A DNA stretch of 64,000 nucleotides. Origin: Oligoflexus sp. GTDB lineage: Bacteria; Bdellovibrionota_B; Oligoflexia; Oligoflexales; Oligoflexaceae. The DNA lies in NCBI GenBank assembly GCA_014378195.1, contig JACMOC010000061.1, positions 124,001 to 188,000 of the forward strand. Direction: 5' to 3'. Under the pieces are notes generated by a model. The model searched no databases. It worked only from the letters and a program-made list of their open reading frames with translations, and had not been told where the DNA came from. The position numbers were made by a program, and so were the translations under genes. Below, in pieces: positions 35,001-44,552 of the stretch (position 1 is the stretch's first letter; every line of letters starts with the position of its first letter).

Positions 35001-37085
35001 TCAAAAAATATTTTCGGTATCGGGGAGCGTCGTGGGGAGCTTTTTCTGCATAAAGTCCGGCGGACTTTGTGTTTCCTGCAAGCGGAATGCGGTGAAAGTA
35101 CTCATAACCTTCTTGACGTAATTTCGTGTCTCCGCATAGGGAATGAATTCAACAAAGGCATCGTTTGGACAACCCTGGCATTCCTTTAGCCATTTATTCA
35201 CCATAGTCGGGCCGGCGTTGTAGGCAGCGACGGCGGGAATTTCATGGCCACCGTAATAGTGGAGAAGCAGTGAGAGATACAAACTTCCGTACAACACATT
35301 AGTATCAGGCGTCTGAAGTTGGTCGAGTTTAAAATCAGGATCTTCGAACAGACGCGACAGACGAATTGCCGTGTAAGGCATGAGCTGCATCAGGCCCTGT
35401 GCGCCTGCCTGGGAAAGTGCTCGGCTGTTAAACCCGCTTTCGGAACGCATGATCGACAGGATCAAATACGGATCTATATCCATATCGTGGGAAATTTCGT
35501 GAACATAGGAAGCGAAGGGAATGCGATCGCTGCGCTCGATCTTGTCTTCTTTGAGATTCTTAGGGTGATAAGAGGCGAAGACTGCATGGCTCCCGAGATC
35601 ACCCGACTTTTGATCACCCTCTGGGCTCAAGCTGCTTTTTTTCTTGGCCTGAACAGCCTGTGCATTGGTAATGGCCGCACGGGCTGACATCGTGTAATAG
35701 CCGGGCACGGATTTTCCGAGCAGGGGTTTTAATACATCCACCGCAGCGGCGATCTTGCCCGAACTCAATAAGGTCCGGCCTTCCCAGTAGAGTCCAGCAT
35801 CCTTTCGGAAATCCACTTCATTAAAGGCCTTGTCTTTCGACGTCAGCATGTACTGGCCAGCTGCTTTAACGTCGCCGCCGGCGAGGAGGTTCCAGAAATA
35901 GTACCAGCGATAACGATAGTTGTTATTGCTGCGTTTAAGAAGTGAGAGGTAAGCGGTGGAGGCTTCGGCAAACTTCTGGCTGTTCATCATGCTTTTCGCT
36001 TGAGCTTCTTTGAACATGATGTTGCTGCTTGTTTGAGCCGGAACAAGCGCAAAGGTCTGGAGGGCGAGAGCATGCTCACCTTTTTCCGAATAGATATAGC
36101 CTATCCACGCCTGAAGAGTCTGTTTGTCTTCAGGTGTTAGGTCCGGCTTCGCCGTGCTCGTTTGCGCAAGTTTGAGAGCATCCTCAAGCAATCCGAGATA
36201 ACAGAGGACGCGAACTTTCTCAGTAAGATCAAGCATCGCAGGTTTTGCATCGCTGGTCTTGCGCAAGGCAGTGGCCAGCAAAGCCAGCACTTTTTCCTGC
36301 TGGACTTTATCGTGCGAAGAGTTGCGATAGACTTTTTTCATGAGTCCATAAGTAAAGCTGTACTGCATCGGGCCTGATACTTTTGCTGCTTTCATCAACT
36401 CGTCCAAAGCCCAGATCGCTTCTTCAGAAGCTGGGTATTGGTCGAGCAAGACCTCGAGAGCCCGAGTGGCTTTTTCATCGTCAGACTTTACGGTGTAGAT
36501 AAGAGCGGCTTTTTTGATAAAGCGGTCTTTGCGTATGGCTCTGGGGTAGGCGCTATAGAATTTTTTGTAAGCAGCAAGATAATCATCATCTTTGGCCAGG
36601 GCCTGATCCGTCTCGAGGAGCATTTCCACAAGAGAGTGTCGAATCGGTTCTTCGGGATTTTTGGCAAGCTGTGATTCGATTTCCTTTTTGGTCTCCTCGT
36701 CGAGGAGAGCGGCGTGGCGGAACCGAATTTTCATATGTTCGATTTCTGCATCGTAGCGATTGAATTCCGGGATAGTCGGGTCCTTGAGGGCTTCCGCTAT
36801 ACCAAGGTAATAGCGAGAAAGCCTATAGTTGGTTTCCCAATAGTGGGCCGCAAGGAGGATAGCGGCTTGCATACGTTTTGCGGGTTCAACCTCACCCTGC
36901 ACCTGCTCGGTAAGGCCAGAAAGAGTGTTGCGGAGCTTTTCCTGTTGCTCGTCTTTGATCGTTCTGAGAGCTTTTTTGAGCATAGTCTCATAAGCCTCAG
37001 GTTCTTTGGCCTGAAGCGGGAGGGTAAATGCAAGGCTGCCACTGACCAGCAAAGCAGCACATAGGTGGCCTAAACGCAGGGTCAC
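35001..37085 (-). CDS. slt: Soluble lytic murein transglycosylase
   Basis: A 694-residue periplasmic protein starting at GTG 37085 (AAGGAGG upstream) with a signal peptide ending near ALQAK. Residues 40-480 form an alpha-superhelical TPR-like ring; residues about 520-680 are an SLT domain with catalytic E549 (MRSESGFN), the downstream AGAQGLMQLMP and YNAGP motifs. It cleaves the glycan chain of peptidoglycan. Length is slightly greater than the Escherichia Slt70. It is followed by a terminator and precedes the phosphoesterase gene, so each is probably expressed separately. Confidence 0.92.
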   Translation of the reverse strand: MTLRLGHLCAALLVSGSLAFTLPLQAKEPEAYETMLKKALRTIKDEQQEKLRNTLSGLTEQVQGEVEPAKRMQAAILLAAHYWETNYRLSRYYLGIAEALKDPTIPEFNRYDAEIEHMKIRFRHAALLDEETKKEIESQLAKNPEEPIRHSLVEMLLETDQALAKDDDYLAAYKKFYSAYPRAIRKDRFIKKAALIYTVKSDDEKATRALEVLLDQYPASEEAIWALDELMKAAKVSGPMQYSFTYGLMKKVYRNSSHDKVQQEKVLALLATALRKTSDAKPAMLDLTEKVRVLCYLGLLEDALKLAQTSTAKPDLTPEDKQTLQAWIGYIYSEKGEHALALQTFALVPAQTSSNIMFKEAQAKSMMNSQKFAEASTAYLSLLKRSNNNYRYRWYYFWNLLAGGDVKAAGQYMLTSKDKAFNEVDFRKDAGLYWEGRTLLSSGKIAAAVDVLKPLLGKSVPGYYTMSARAAITNAQAVQAKKKSSLSPEGDQKSGDLGSHAVFASYHPKNLKEDKIERSDRIPFASYVHEISHDMDIDPYLILSIMRSESGFNSRALSQAGAQGLMQLMPYTAIRLSRLFEDPDFKLDQLQTPDTNVLYGSLYLSLLLHYYGGHEIPAVAAYNAGPTMVNKWLKECQGCPNDAFVEFIPYAETRNYVKKVMSTFTAFRLQETQSPPDFMQKKLPTTLPDTENIF

Positions 37086-37460
37086 TTGGGATCCTCCTTC
37101 CTCGGAGATTCTTACGAGTTATCGGCTTTTTTTTCAGATACCTTGAAACCGGGCATCACGATTCGATGGTCTATTGAGGTAAAGCTTAAGATCTGAAATT
37201 AGTTGAACTATCTCAAATCCACAGACATTGGACGCGCGCTGGCAGCAGGCAGATATTATCGCGATTGCACCGAGTTATGTTTGAAATGTCTGGTTTGTAC
37301 TTGAACCATTCTATGCCAAACGATAGGCACTTGTAACGAAGATTTTAGTGCCAAATTTCGATGTGTTAGCAGAAGCTTATAAAATAAATCAAGTTTGGCG
37401 GAAAAAATCCGATAAATCCCCCAGGTACACATTTTTTTCTAAGTCAGAGAGGGGCCTAAC
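37086..37460 (+). other. Intergenic region with no recognised gene
   Basis: The 375 bases separate the divergent slt and lipoprotein genes. I see no coding frame, RNA gene or repeat. It must hold the upstream signals of both genes. TATAAA at 37378-37383 is a possible -10 element for the plus-strand gene, without a convincing -35 element. Confidence 0.5.
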
Positions 37461-38450
37461 GTGAAAGCCTGGGGAATGAAAACAGTCTCGACACTCTTGA
37501 TTCTGGGAGTAACCGCTTGCTCCGGTAGCGAACAGACGCTTGATAAAAGGCAGGCGAAGCTCGCCGAGCTGGATACTATAGGAGGCAGGCCGAATGCAGG
37601 CAGCGGGAACATTACCGTGAAATCACCTGCCCCCGCTCCGGTCCTCGCAGAGCCAACACCGATACCGAACGTGACATTTGTCCCGCCGACCCTGGTCGCA
37701 ACCAAGCTTCTCGATTCGATCGCCAAAGACAGTGTTGTGCTGGTCAGCAAGGTCAACGCAACGGAAACCGTTATTTTCCTTAAAGATGGTAAGGCTTTCA
37801 GTTACAAACCAGAATCCACAGTCGTAACTGATCTCCTCAAACCAATCGAGGCTGCAGTCGTTGCCCCCCTTGGTACGACCCTCTACTCATTGTCGAGCGG
37901 ACAGTTCTGGTTTGTCTCGGGCGAGAAAATCGGCCGGAATCAAGTGGCTGCGGACGGTTCTGCTGCCACTGACAGCAAGACGGTTCCGAGTCAGAACTTT
38001 TCTGTTGCCTCATTGAAAGGGGAACGAACCGACGCCACCAACAAAGGCAAACTCACCAACCTCAAAGTTCTCTTTGTTTCGCCCAATGTTTTGATCATGC
38101 ATACTGGATCTTATATCGAAATCCTCGATACGAAAAACACCACGCCTCAAGTCAAGCACCTTGAGATCGGCAAAGAGCGTGTTGACCTTTCAGGCACCGT
38201 TCAGGCCGGTCAGACACCGACCGGTTATTGGTTCCGTGCGAACGGCAAAATTATATTCCTAGCCGATGCATTGGCAACGGATGGAACGTATAACTGGTCG
38301 CAAGGCCCACTCACTGTGGCACCCGCCGATCTCACCTGGCTCGCAATGTGGGGCGATGCAGTTGCCCTTAAAGCGGTTGGCAAATCGGTTGCATTCTCAA
38401 CCGCTGGTTGGTTCTCCGATGTTCCGGCGCCTGCTTCCGCCACTCCTTAA
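37461..38450 (+). CDS. Lipoprotein of unknown function
   Basis: A 329-residue protein beginning at GTG 37461 with GAGGGG seven bases upstream. A lipobox (LGVTAC) predicts lipidation at about C20. A Pro/Ala-rich linker of 40 residues (SPAPAPVLAEPTPIP) leads to a beta-rich domain with repeating strands (VVLVSKV, TVIFLKD, LYSLSSG, WFVSGEK). This looks like a WD/propeller-style fold but no repeat signature is clear. Its terminator follows. No neighbour suggests a role. Confidence 0.65.
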   Translation: MKAWGMKTVSTLLILGVTACSGSEQTLDKRQAKLAELDTIGGRPNAGSGNITVKSPAPAPVLAEPTPIPNVTFVPPTLVATKLLDSIAKDSVVLVSKVNATETVIFLKDGKAFSYKPESTVVTDLLKPIEAAVVAPLGTTLYSLSSGQFWFVSGEKIGRNQVAADGSAATDSKTVPSQNFSVASLKGERTDATNKGKLTNLKVLFVSPNVLIMHTGSYIEILDTKNTTPQVKHLEIGKERVDLSGTVQAGQTPTGYWFRANGKIIFLADALATDGTYNWSQGPLTVAPADLTWLAMWGDAVALKAVGKSVAFSTAGWFSDVPAPASATP

Positions 38451-38475
38451 TTCCAATCTCAAAAAAATGTGTATA

Positions 38476-38506
38476 GGGCTTCCCAGGTCGGGAAGTCCTT
38501 TTTTTT
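38476..38506 (+). terminator. Rho-independent terminator of the 329-residue lipoprotein
   Basis: GGGCTTCCC (38476-38484) pairs with GGGAAGTCC (38490-38498) with one G-T pair and a 5-base loop, then eight T residues. Confidence 0.85.
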
Positions 38507-38620
38507 GTAACAATGGTGCAAAGTTCCGCTGCGTCCCTAGCTGGCCAAACAAATTCGAGTTGGTTAGGATGAAAGGGAAGACCCCGCGTGGGGCCTAATA
38601 CAAGAGGAGCCAGAAAGACC

Positions 38621-40003
38621 ATGCTTGATTCACGCATAGCTCAAGATGTCATCAGCGCAGGGTGTGAGCTTGGGGCTAGTTTTGTCGATATATACGTAGA
38701 GAAGTCGGTTTATGAAGCCATAAGTCTCCGCGATAGCGAAATAAAGGATATCAAAACAGGAACGGACTTCGGCATAGGCATACGCGCAATCTTTGGCAAT
38801 AAGTCGGTGTACGGCTACACGAACATCGCCGAACGGGAAGAACTCCTTCGTATTCTCAAACTGATTTGTGCGATGGACAAAACGAGTCAGAGCGTGTCGC
38901 CAAGCGCCATGGACTTTCGCAAAATCAAGGCGCAATTTCTGGTCAGTTCGGGCCTCGACAAACCGAGTCCTTATGAAGAGAAAATTGCTTTTCTGAGACG
39001 TGTGGACGAACTTACTCGTCGCAACGAAAAGGTAACGCAATTTGATGGTTTGAGCATGCAAAAGTGGCAATCAATCCAGGTCTTCGACAGCGAAGGTCTG
39101 GCGATTGATGATGAACGTCACGCTATCCGTATTCCCATGACCGTGATCACAGCCGAAGGGAGCAATCAGGCCCGTGCCTTTGAAGGCCCCGGTGGATCGC
39201 AGGGCTGGGAGTTTGCCAAAACCATCGACCCCGAGCGCATTGCGGAAAGTCTGGTAAAACGTGCCCTCACCGTGTTGCGAGCCGATCCTTGTCCAGCCGG
39301 GAAAATGCCGGTTGTCATCGACAATGGTTTTGGTGGTGTCATTTTTCATGAAGCCTGTGGCCATCTGCTGGAAACAACATCGGTCGAAAAAAAGGCTTCA
39401 GTTTTTCATGACAAGATGGGCGAAATGATCGCGAGCTCTGTGGTCAGCGCCGTTGATGACGGGACGATCCCGGGACTTTGGGGCTCTCTCACTGTGGACG
39501 ACGAAGGCATGCCGACCCAGAAAACCCAGCTCATCAAAGACGGGCGTCTCAACTCCTTTTTAGTTGATCGCCTCGGTTCCATGAAAACTGGTTTTGATCG
39601 AACGGGTTCCGCACGGCGTCAATCCTATAAATATGCACCGGCATCGCGTATGCGCAATACCTATATCGATGCGGGTCATGACGATATGGAAGCGATGATA
39701 GCCTCTGTCCCGTTTGGACTTTACGCTAAAGTCATGGGCGGCGGAAGCGTGACACCCGGCACTGGGGATTTCAACTTCGCCGTAGAAGAAGCTTACATTA
39801 TCAAGGATGGCAAAGTCGGCAAGCCCGTACGCGGCGCCACCCTCATCGGCTCGGGACCGCAGGTCTTGAAAAGCATCTCGATGGTTGGCAAAAACCTTAT
39901 GCTGGCGCCGGGAATGTGTGGGTCGGTTAGCGGTTCTATAAACGTTACCGTCGGTCAACCCTCGATCAAAGTCGACGAGATCCTAGTTGGAGGAGAAGCG
40001 TAA
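38621..40003 (+). CDS. tldD: Metalloprotease TldD
   Basis: A 460-residue TldD with the zinc motif HEACGH at residues 243-248. TldD pairs with TldE (PmbA), encoded next to it, to form a protease that trims peptides such as modified microcins and antitoxins. The start is ATG 38621 with AGAGGAG upstream. The stop and the tldE start overlap (TAATG), so the two subunits are made from one message. Confidence 0.95.
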   Translation: MLDSRIAQDVISAGCELGASFVDIYVEKSVYEAISLRDSEIKDIKTGTDFGIGIRAIFGNKSVYGYTNIAEREELLRILKLICAMDKTSQSVSPSAMDFRKIKAQFLVSSGLDKPSPYEEKIAFLRRVDELTRRNEKVTQFDGLSMQKWQSIQVFDSEGLAIDDERHAIRIPMTVITAEGSNQARAFEGPGGSQGWEFAKTIDPERIAESLVKRALTVLRADPCPAGKMPVVIDNGFGGVIFHEACGHLLETTSVEKKASVFHDKMGEMIASSVVSAVDDGTIPGLWGSLTVDDEGMPTQKTQLIKDGRLNSFLVDRLGSMKTGFDRTGSARRQSYKYAPASRMRNTYIDAGHDDMEAMIASVPFGLYAKVMGGGSVTPGTGDFNFAVEEAYIIKDGKVGKPVRGATLIGSGPQVLKSISMVGKNLMLAPGMCGSVSGSINVTVGQPSIKVDEILVGGEA

Positions 40004-41352
40004 TGGAATGGAACAACGGCAAAGAGCTCTGTTTTAAAATCGTCGAACTGGCAAAAAAAGCGGGCATTCAGGAGTGCGACGTCATCCTGCAGAGAGGTCA
40101 GTCTCTCAATCTCCAGGCTCAAAAAGGGTCGATCGACAAATCCAAGGTGACCAGCACGCAGGTGGTTGGCATTCGGGTTATTCAAGATCAGAAGATAGGC
40201 ATTTCAGCTTCGGAATCCCTTGAGCTGGATTCGCTGAAAATGATGGTTGATCAGGCCAAGGCCACAAGCCGGTATTCAGGCGCAGATCCTTATCAGAATA
40301 TTCGTCAGAAAAATGATCAGGACATTATCCTCATTCCAGAACGTGTCAAAGTTAAAGAAGACATTCCGCTGCAAGCCAAAATCGATTTGGCGATTCGTTT
40401 GGAGCAAGACATCCTGGCCGCCGATAAACGGATCCATAACGCGCCTTACAGCGGTTATAGCGATGGGGAAGGCGAAAGCTTTTACGCCAACCACCTCGGC
40501 ACTTTCTGTTATCAAAAGGATCGATCGTACAGCATCTACACATCAGCGCTCGCTGGAGCAAATGAGCAGCAGGCGATGTACAGTTCCTCGTCTATCGGCC
40601 GAAGCTTTAGCGAGCTGGACCTCAAGGCTTGTGTTGATGAGGCGAGCACTATAGCCCTTCGTTTACTCGACGCCAAACCCATCCCCACGGGTCGCTACGA
40701 TGTTATTTTTTCCACCGACGAATGGGAAAGCATACTATCGGCACACCTTGGTGCTTTTTCCGCAAAAGCCGCAAAAGAGGGCACGGCTTATTATCGGGAT
40801 AAGCTCGCAAAATCCATCGCGGTCTCAGGCCTGACCATGCGTGATAGCCCGCAGTATCGGGACGGTTTTTCCTTCTCCGCTTTTGATGATGAAGGAATGC
40901 CCCGTGAAGATCTGACCGTTATCAACCAGGGCGTGCTCAAGAGCTTTTTTCATAATTCGGCCACCGCGCGTTTTTTCAAACAAAAAAGCACGGCTCATGG
41001 CAGCCGTGGTGCCAAGGGCTCGCTCGGCGTGTCTCCCACTCAGCTCGTCTTTGATACGGGATCCGTTTCAAAAAACGATCTATACGCAGGTCAGGTTCTT
41101 AAAGTGATTTCACTCAAGGGTCTCCATTCAGGAACCAATGCCGTATCCGGGCATTTCTCCTTGGCCGTGGAAGCGATTCTCTGTCGTGACGGCGTTGAAC
41201 AACAGATGGTAAAAGACGTCACGCTCTCAGCCAACTTTTACGATATTCTCAATGGGATTCAGGGCATAGGGTCGACTCTCGAAGCGTCCTCGGGCCGCAG
41301 CTTTTTCAGTCCGGAAATACGTTTTAGCGGAATGAGTGTGGCAGGTAGCTAA
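40003..41352 (+). CDS. tldE: TldE/PmbA protease subunit
   Basis: A 449-residue PmbA-like partner of TldD. It lacks the HExxxH motif, as expected for the non-zinc subunit, and carries the LHSGTNAVSGHFSLAVEA block typical of PmbA. The start overlaps the tldD stop. It is followed 16 bases later by a bcp-type peroxiredoxin gene on the same strand. Confidence 0.94.
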   Translation: MEWNNGKELCFKIVELAKKAGIQECDVILQRGQSLNLQAQKGSIDKSKVTSTQVVGIRVIQDQKIGISASESLELDSLKMMVDQAKATSRYSGADPYQNIRQKNDQDIILIPERVKVKEDIPLQAKIDLAIRLEQDILAADKRIHNAPYSGYSDGEGESFYANHLGTFCYQKDRSYSIYTSALAGANEQQAMYSSSSIGRSFSELDLKACVDEASTIALRLLDAKPIPTGRYDVIFSTDEWESILSAHLGAFSAKAAKEGTAYYRDKLAKSIAVSGLTMRDSPQYRDGFSFSAFDDEGMPREDLTVINQGVLKSFFHNSATARFFKQKSTAHGSRGAKGSLGVSPTQLVFDTGSVSKNDLYAGQVLKVISLKGLHSGTNAVSGHFSLAVEAILCRDGVEQQMVKDVTLSANFYDILNGIQGIGSTLEASSGRSFFSPEIRFSGMSVAGS

Positions 41353-41368
41353 GGAGAAGGAAATCAGA

Positions 41369-41863
41369 ATGGTAAAGGCAGAGTCAGGCGAATTTGCTCC
41401 CGTTGGAAAAGCAGCACCGGCTTTTTCGCTCCTCAATCAGGACGGCGCAAAAGTAAGTCTCAAAGACTTTAAGGGCGAGAATATCGTTGTCCTCTATTTT
41501 TACCCTAAGGCAATGACGCCTGGATGCACGGTGCAGGCGTGCGGTATACGTGACAGCAAAAAGCGTTTTGCTGCTGCTGATACAGTTGTTTTCGGTGTGA
41601 GTCCGGATGAAGGCAAAGCCCTCGGGAAGTTTCGGGAGAAAGAAAAACTCAACTTCGAACTCCTCTCCGATTTCGAACACAAGGTCACCGAAGCTTACGG
41701 AGCATGGGGTCTTAAGAAAAACTACGGGAAGGAATATATGGGTGTGATTCGCAGCACATTCATTATCGGTAAAGACGGAAAAATAAAACATGTGATGCCG
41801 AAGGTCAACACGAAGACCCATCATGACGATGTTCTCACCTGGATAAAAGAAAACCTGGAATAA
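41369..41863 (+). CDS. bcp: Peroxiredoxin Bcp/PrxQ
   Basis: A 164-residue thioredoxin-dependent peroxidase. The peroxidatic Cys is C53 in TPGCTVQAC and the resolving Cys is C58, the CxxxxC arrangement of the PrxQ subgroup. Start at ATG 41369 with AAGGAGAAGG upstream. It is the last gene of the tldD-tldE-bcp run, and its end faces the S9-like gene across a hairpin. Confidence 0.94.
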   Translation: MVKAESGEFAPVGKAAPAFSLLNQDGAKVSLKDFKGENIVVLYFYPKAMTPGCTVQACGIRDSKKRFAAADTVVFGVSPDEGKALGKFREKEKLNFELLSDFEHKVTEAYGAWGLKKNYGKEYMGVIRSTFIIGKDGKIKHVMPKVNTKTHHDDVLTWIKENLE

Positions 41864-41869
41864 ATGTCA

Positions 41870-41896
41870 GCTCCTCCACCGTACGGTGAGAGGAGC
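41870..41896. terminator. Hairpin between convergent bcp and S9-like gene
   Basis: GCTCCTC (41870-41876) pairs with GAGGAGC (41890-41896), with an inner CACC/GGTG stem and one bulged A. No T tract follows on either side, so it is only terminator-like. Its position between convergent genes suggests bidirectional use. Confidence 0.4.
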
Positions 41897-41897
41897 A

Positions 41898-43679
41898 TCA
41901 TCCCTGCCCGCGAAATCGCAAAAAGCGATCAAAAAAACCCGCAACCTTGCTGTAATAATCTATGTAGGTTGAGTGCTTGCGCCATGAGCGGGCTTCACCC
42001 GGATAAACGGTCGACCAGAGCGGCACGTGCAATTCGCTCATGTGTTGGCTGACCTGCAAGAGGTGTTCGGAATGCACCCGTTTATCAAGTTCGCCGGAAA
42101 AAAGACAAAGCGGCCTTCGGAGTCTACGAATCGCATGGATGGGCGATCGAACAATGAGGTCTTCCTTTGAACCCATTCCCAGAGCCCATAAAAGTTCGGT
42201 ACGTTCGGCCTCGGAGCACAGGTGAAAATGATGAATGAGATCAAAAAGAGGGAATACGGCGACTCCGGCCTGGAAGGTCTCAGGATAGCGAATGAGAGCC
42301 CACAGGACAGTAAAGGATGCTGTGCCGCCACCCCAAAGGCCAACCCGTCCAGGATCGATCCAGCCCGACTCAGAGAGTGATCGCACGGCCGTCACACAGT
42401 CGAGGATCTCCTTGTGGCCCCAGTGCCCCGCCAAAGATTGATGATAGTCGTATCCATAGCCCCAGCTGCCCCGATAATTCACGTAAAGCACCGCATAGCC
42501 CTGCTGGACAAACGCCAGCGCTTTGGAAGGCCAGGTTGCGTGAACCGCATCTGTCGGGCCCCCGTGCACCGGAATGATAAGAGGGCTTGGGCCTTTTGCG
42601 AGAGGATCACGATAGAGGATTCCGTGTACGGTTTCGCCGGTATCCGTCGCCCAGGTCATGGGTTCTGGCTTGATGCGGGTCGCGTTTCTATCCTTAATTT
42701 GCTTTTGTCTCCAAACCCTATGATCCTGGTGAAAAGTGACGACTTGAGGCGGATGGGTCAACGCTGATGCGAGCGTTAACAGATCGCCTGTCTGACGATT
42801 GATTTGAATGTTTGAGAATTCGGTAAAAGCCGATTTGATAATTCGACTCGCGCCCGAAAAATTATAGGCTTCCAAATGCCAAAAGGCTTTGTGACTTGAC
42901 GCTGAAATCAGGCTGGTCTCATCACCAAACGCCAGTGTTCTCCGGCTGCTTCGCCGCATGGGAGTGCTATGTTCGCGAGCTTCAAAGCTTATTTGAATCC
43001 AGTTTTGCGTGCGAAACTTATAAAGCCATACCTGAAAAAAATCACCGGTGAGAAAAGTCGCGGCTAATGTATCCCCGGATGGGCTAAACAAAGCTTCGCC
43101 GCAAGGATGATTATCAAGGCCCGGCGGATTGAGCCTCTGCAGTGTTCCTGTCTCGCTACTCCACACGTGAAGTTCGGCTGTGTGCCAAGGTAAATGATCA
43201 CGTGGCCACTGCAGGAAAATACATTGATCCCGCTGCGGATGCCATTGAACGTGCCGCATGAAATCGTCAGTGTTCAAAAGCTTTTCGGTCCCTGCACGCG
43301 TACGGCGATAAAGTGTATCCACTTGCAAGGCCGCATCAAAACCAACCCAGGTTAAAAAGCCATTTTTATCGACGGCTAAATCCGTGGCAGGACCTCCGGA
43401 TTCCCAGGACTCGCTGCATTTTAGATTGTAAATCCTAGCGTCTGAGCCCGCCGCGAAAAGGCTCGATCCGGCCGCCACAAGTTGGCCCGCAAAGGGCAAG
43501 GAACTCCCTATAGGCGGAAAGGATTCGAGAAATGGAAGTTCCCCAGCGAGGGCAACGACGCCCCATTGATCGCCGCCACGCGCTTCCAGAGCGATGATTG
43601 TATCGGGAAAGACCCATTGCGCTTCAATCAGATTGTCTTTGGCTGTGAGGAGATCGAGTGTCTTGGGGTCGAGGCTCAT
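41898..43679 (-). CDS. Prolyl-oligopeptidase-like (S9) protein with lost catalytic residues
   Basis: A 593-residue protein with the S9 layout: an N-terminal beta-propeller-like half and a C-terminal alpha/beta hydrolase (residues about 335-593). Family landmarks are clear: YVNYRGSWGYG, the RVGLWG stretch, GELDKRV with D532, and a YPGE block. Where the nucleophile should be (GGSYGG in active members) it has GGGTASF, placing G452 at the Ser position. Where the catalytic His follows YPGEG it reads YPGEARSW, with R564. It is therefore probably an inactive pseudo-enzyme or has another activity. Confidence 0.85.
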   Translation of the reverse strand: MSLDPKTLDLLTAKDNLIEAQWVFPDTIIALEARGGDQWGVVALAGELPFLESFPPIGSSLPFAGQLVAAGSSLFAAGSDARIYNLKCSESWESGGPATDLAVDKNGFLTWVGFDAALQVDTLYRRTRAGTEKLLNTDDFMRHVQWHPQRDQCIFLQWPRDHLPWHTAELHVWSSETGTLQRLNPPGLDNHPCGEALFSPSGDTLAATFLTGDFFQVWLYKFRTQNWIQISFEAREHSTPMRRSSRRTLAFGDETSLISASSHKAFWHLEAYNFSGASRIIKSAFTEFSNIQINRQTGDLLTLASALTHPPQVVTFHQDHRVWRQKQIKDRNATRIKPEPMTWATDTGETVHGILYRDPLAKGPSPLIIPVHGGPTDAVHATWPSKALAFVQQGYAVLYVNYRGSWGYGYDYHQSLAGHWGHKEILDCVTAVRSLSESGWIDPGRVGLWGGGTASFTVLWALIRYPETFQAGVAVFPLFDLIHHFHLCSEAERTELLWALGMGSKEDLIVRSPIHAIRRLRRPLCLFSGELDKRVHSEHLLQVSQHMSELHVPLWSTVYPGEARSWRKHSTYIDYYSKVAGFFDRFLRFRGQG

Positions 43680-43736
43680 GATACCGCCGAGCTAAGGGAC
43701 GAGTCGTTGTGATCGTAGCGTGCGCGGGCGCAAAGA

Positions 43737-44231
43737 TCAACATGAGGCCTTGGCGAGATGCTCTTGAATACGACGGGCCAAAAGCCCTAAAAGGAACGTG
43801 CGGGCTGCGGCGCATGGAATGGGCGTGCGTGCGGCGATTTTATCGAGGCAATCCTGAAACACTTCGCGGCGCCTGCACCCGAGTGCAGTATCATCACGTC
43901 TGTCATTAAAAATCACGACCAGAGTACTTTCGCAGGGCGACTTACAGTTGCGATGTAGATAGAATTCAGACCCGAGTGTCGGATAACTCACCGTCCCCTG
44001 CACGATCTCATCTGTCCCATAATAGAACTCTTCGAAAGATTTGTAGCTCTTCCCGCACTTTCGGCAGTCTTTAGGGAACTTGCTTTTCACGCGCGACTGG
44101 AGAAACCCAAAGGATTTGACTAGGGAAGTGGATATCTGAACGAATTCATCGAGTTCCGCGCTAAGGTATTCCATAGCCGCCTCTTCGAGCCCCACATAGT
44201 GAGTCGTTCCGAGCTTCAACGCTCCTGTCAT
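43737..44231 (-). CDS. Hypothetical protein with Cys pairs
   Basis: A 164-residue protein from ATG 44231 with AAGGGAC upstream. It has a central CRKCGKSYKSFEEFY segment and a second pair CKSPCEST about 35 residues later, so a zinc-binding fold is possible. The C-terminal 50 residues are helical and basic. No family recognised. It lies between the S9-like gene and the TIGR02147 gene and diverges from the latter. Confidence 0.55.
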   Translation of the reverse strand: MTGALKLGTTHYVGLEEAAMEYLSAELDEFVQISTSLVKSFGFLQSRVKSKFPKDCRKCGKSYKSFEEFYYGTDEIVQGTVSYPTLGSEFYLHRNCKSPCESTLVVIFNDRRDDTALGCRRREVFQDCLDKIAARTPIPCAAARTFLLGLLARRIQEHLAKASC

Positions 44232-44552
44232 AGTGTGTCCCTTCTTCCGGGGAGTCGCTGAACGGACCCCTTCCACTTGATACTCTATCGGCGGTCTGCA
44301 TCTTGCAATTAAATCGGTAAGAAGCTCGATATGTTAGCTTGGCTCGAAACGATCCCGCACTTTAGAATTTTGGATTTCGGGTCAATAGCTACCAAAAGTA
44401 AGGATCTCTGGGCATTACGGACAAAGGCTTCCCAACTGTCTGGAGCAGGATCAGCAGAGTGACGGAGAACCTTAGACGAGCTGCGTTGGATCTTAGAACA
44501 TCTTAGTTCGTAGGGCTCCGGATTTGAGTGATGTGCAGAGGCGAGGTGACGA
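44232..44552 (+). promoter_or_regulatory. Intergenic region with spaced CTTAG repeats
   Basis: The 321 bases separate divergent genes and hold no coding frame or RNA gene that I can see. CTTAG occurs at 44471, 44492 and 44502, with offsets of 21 and 10 bases, about two and one turns of DNA, so the copies share a helix face. This is 47-82 bases before the start of the TIGR02147 regulator gene. It may be an operator, but the repeats are only five bases long. Confidence 0.3.
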
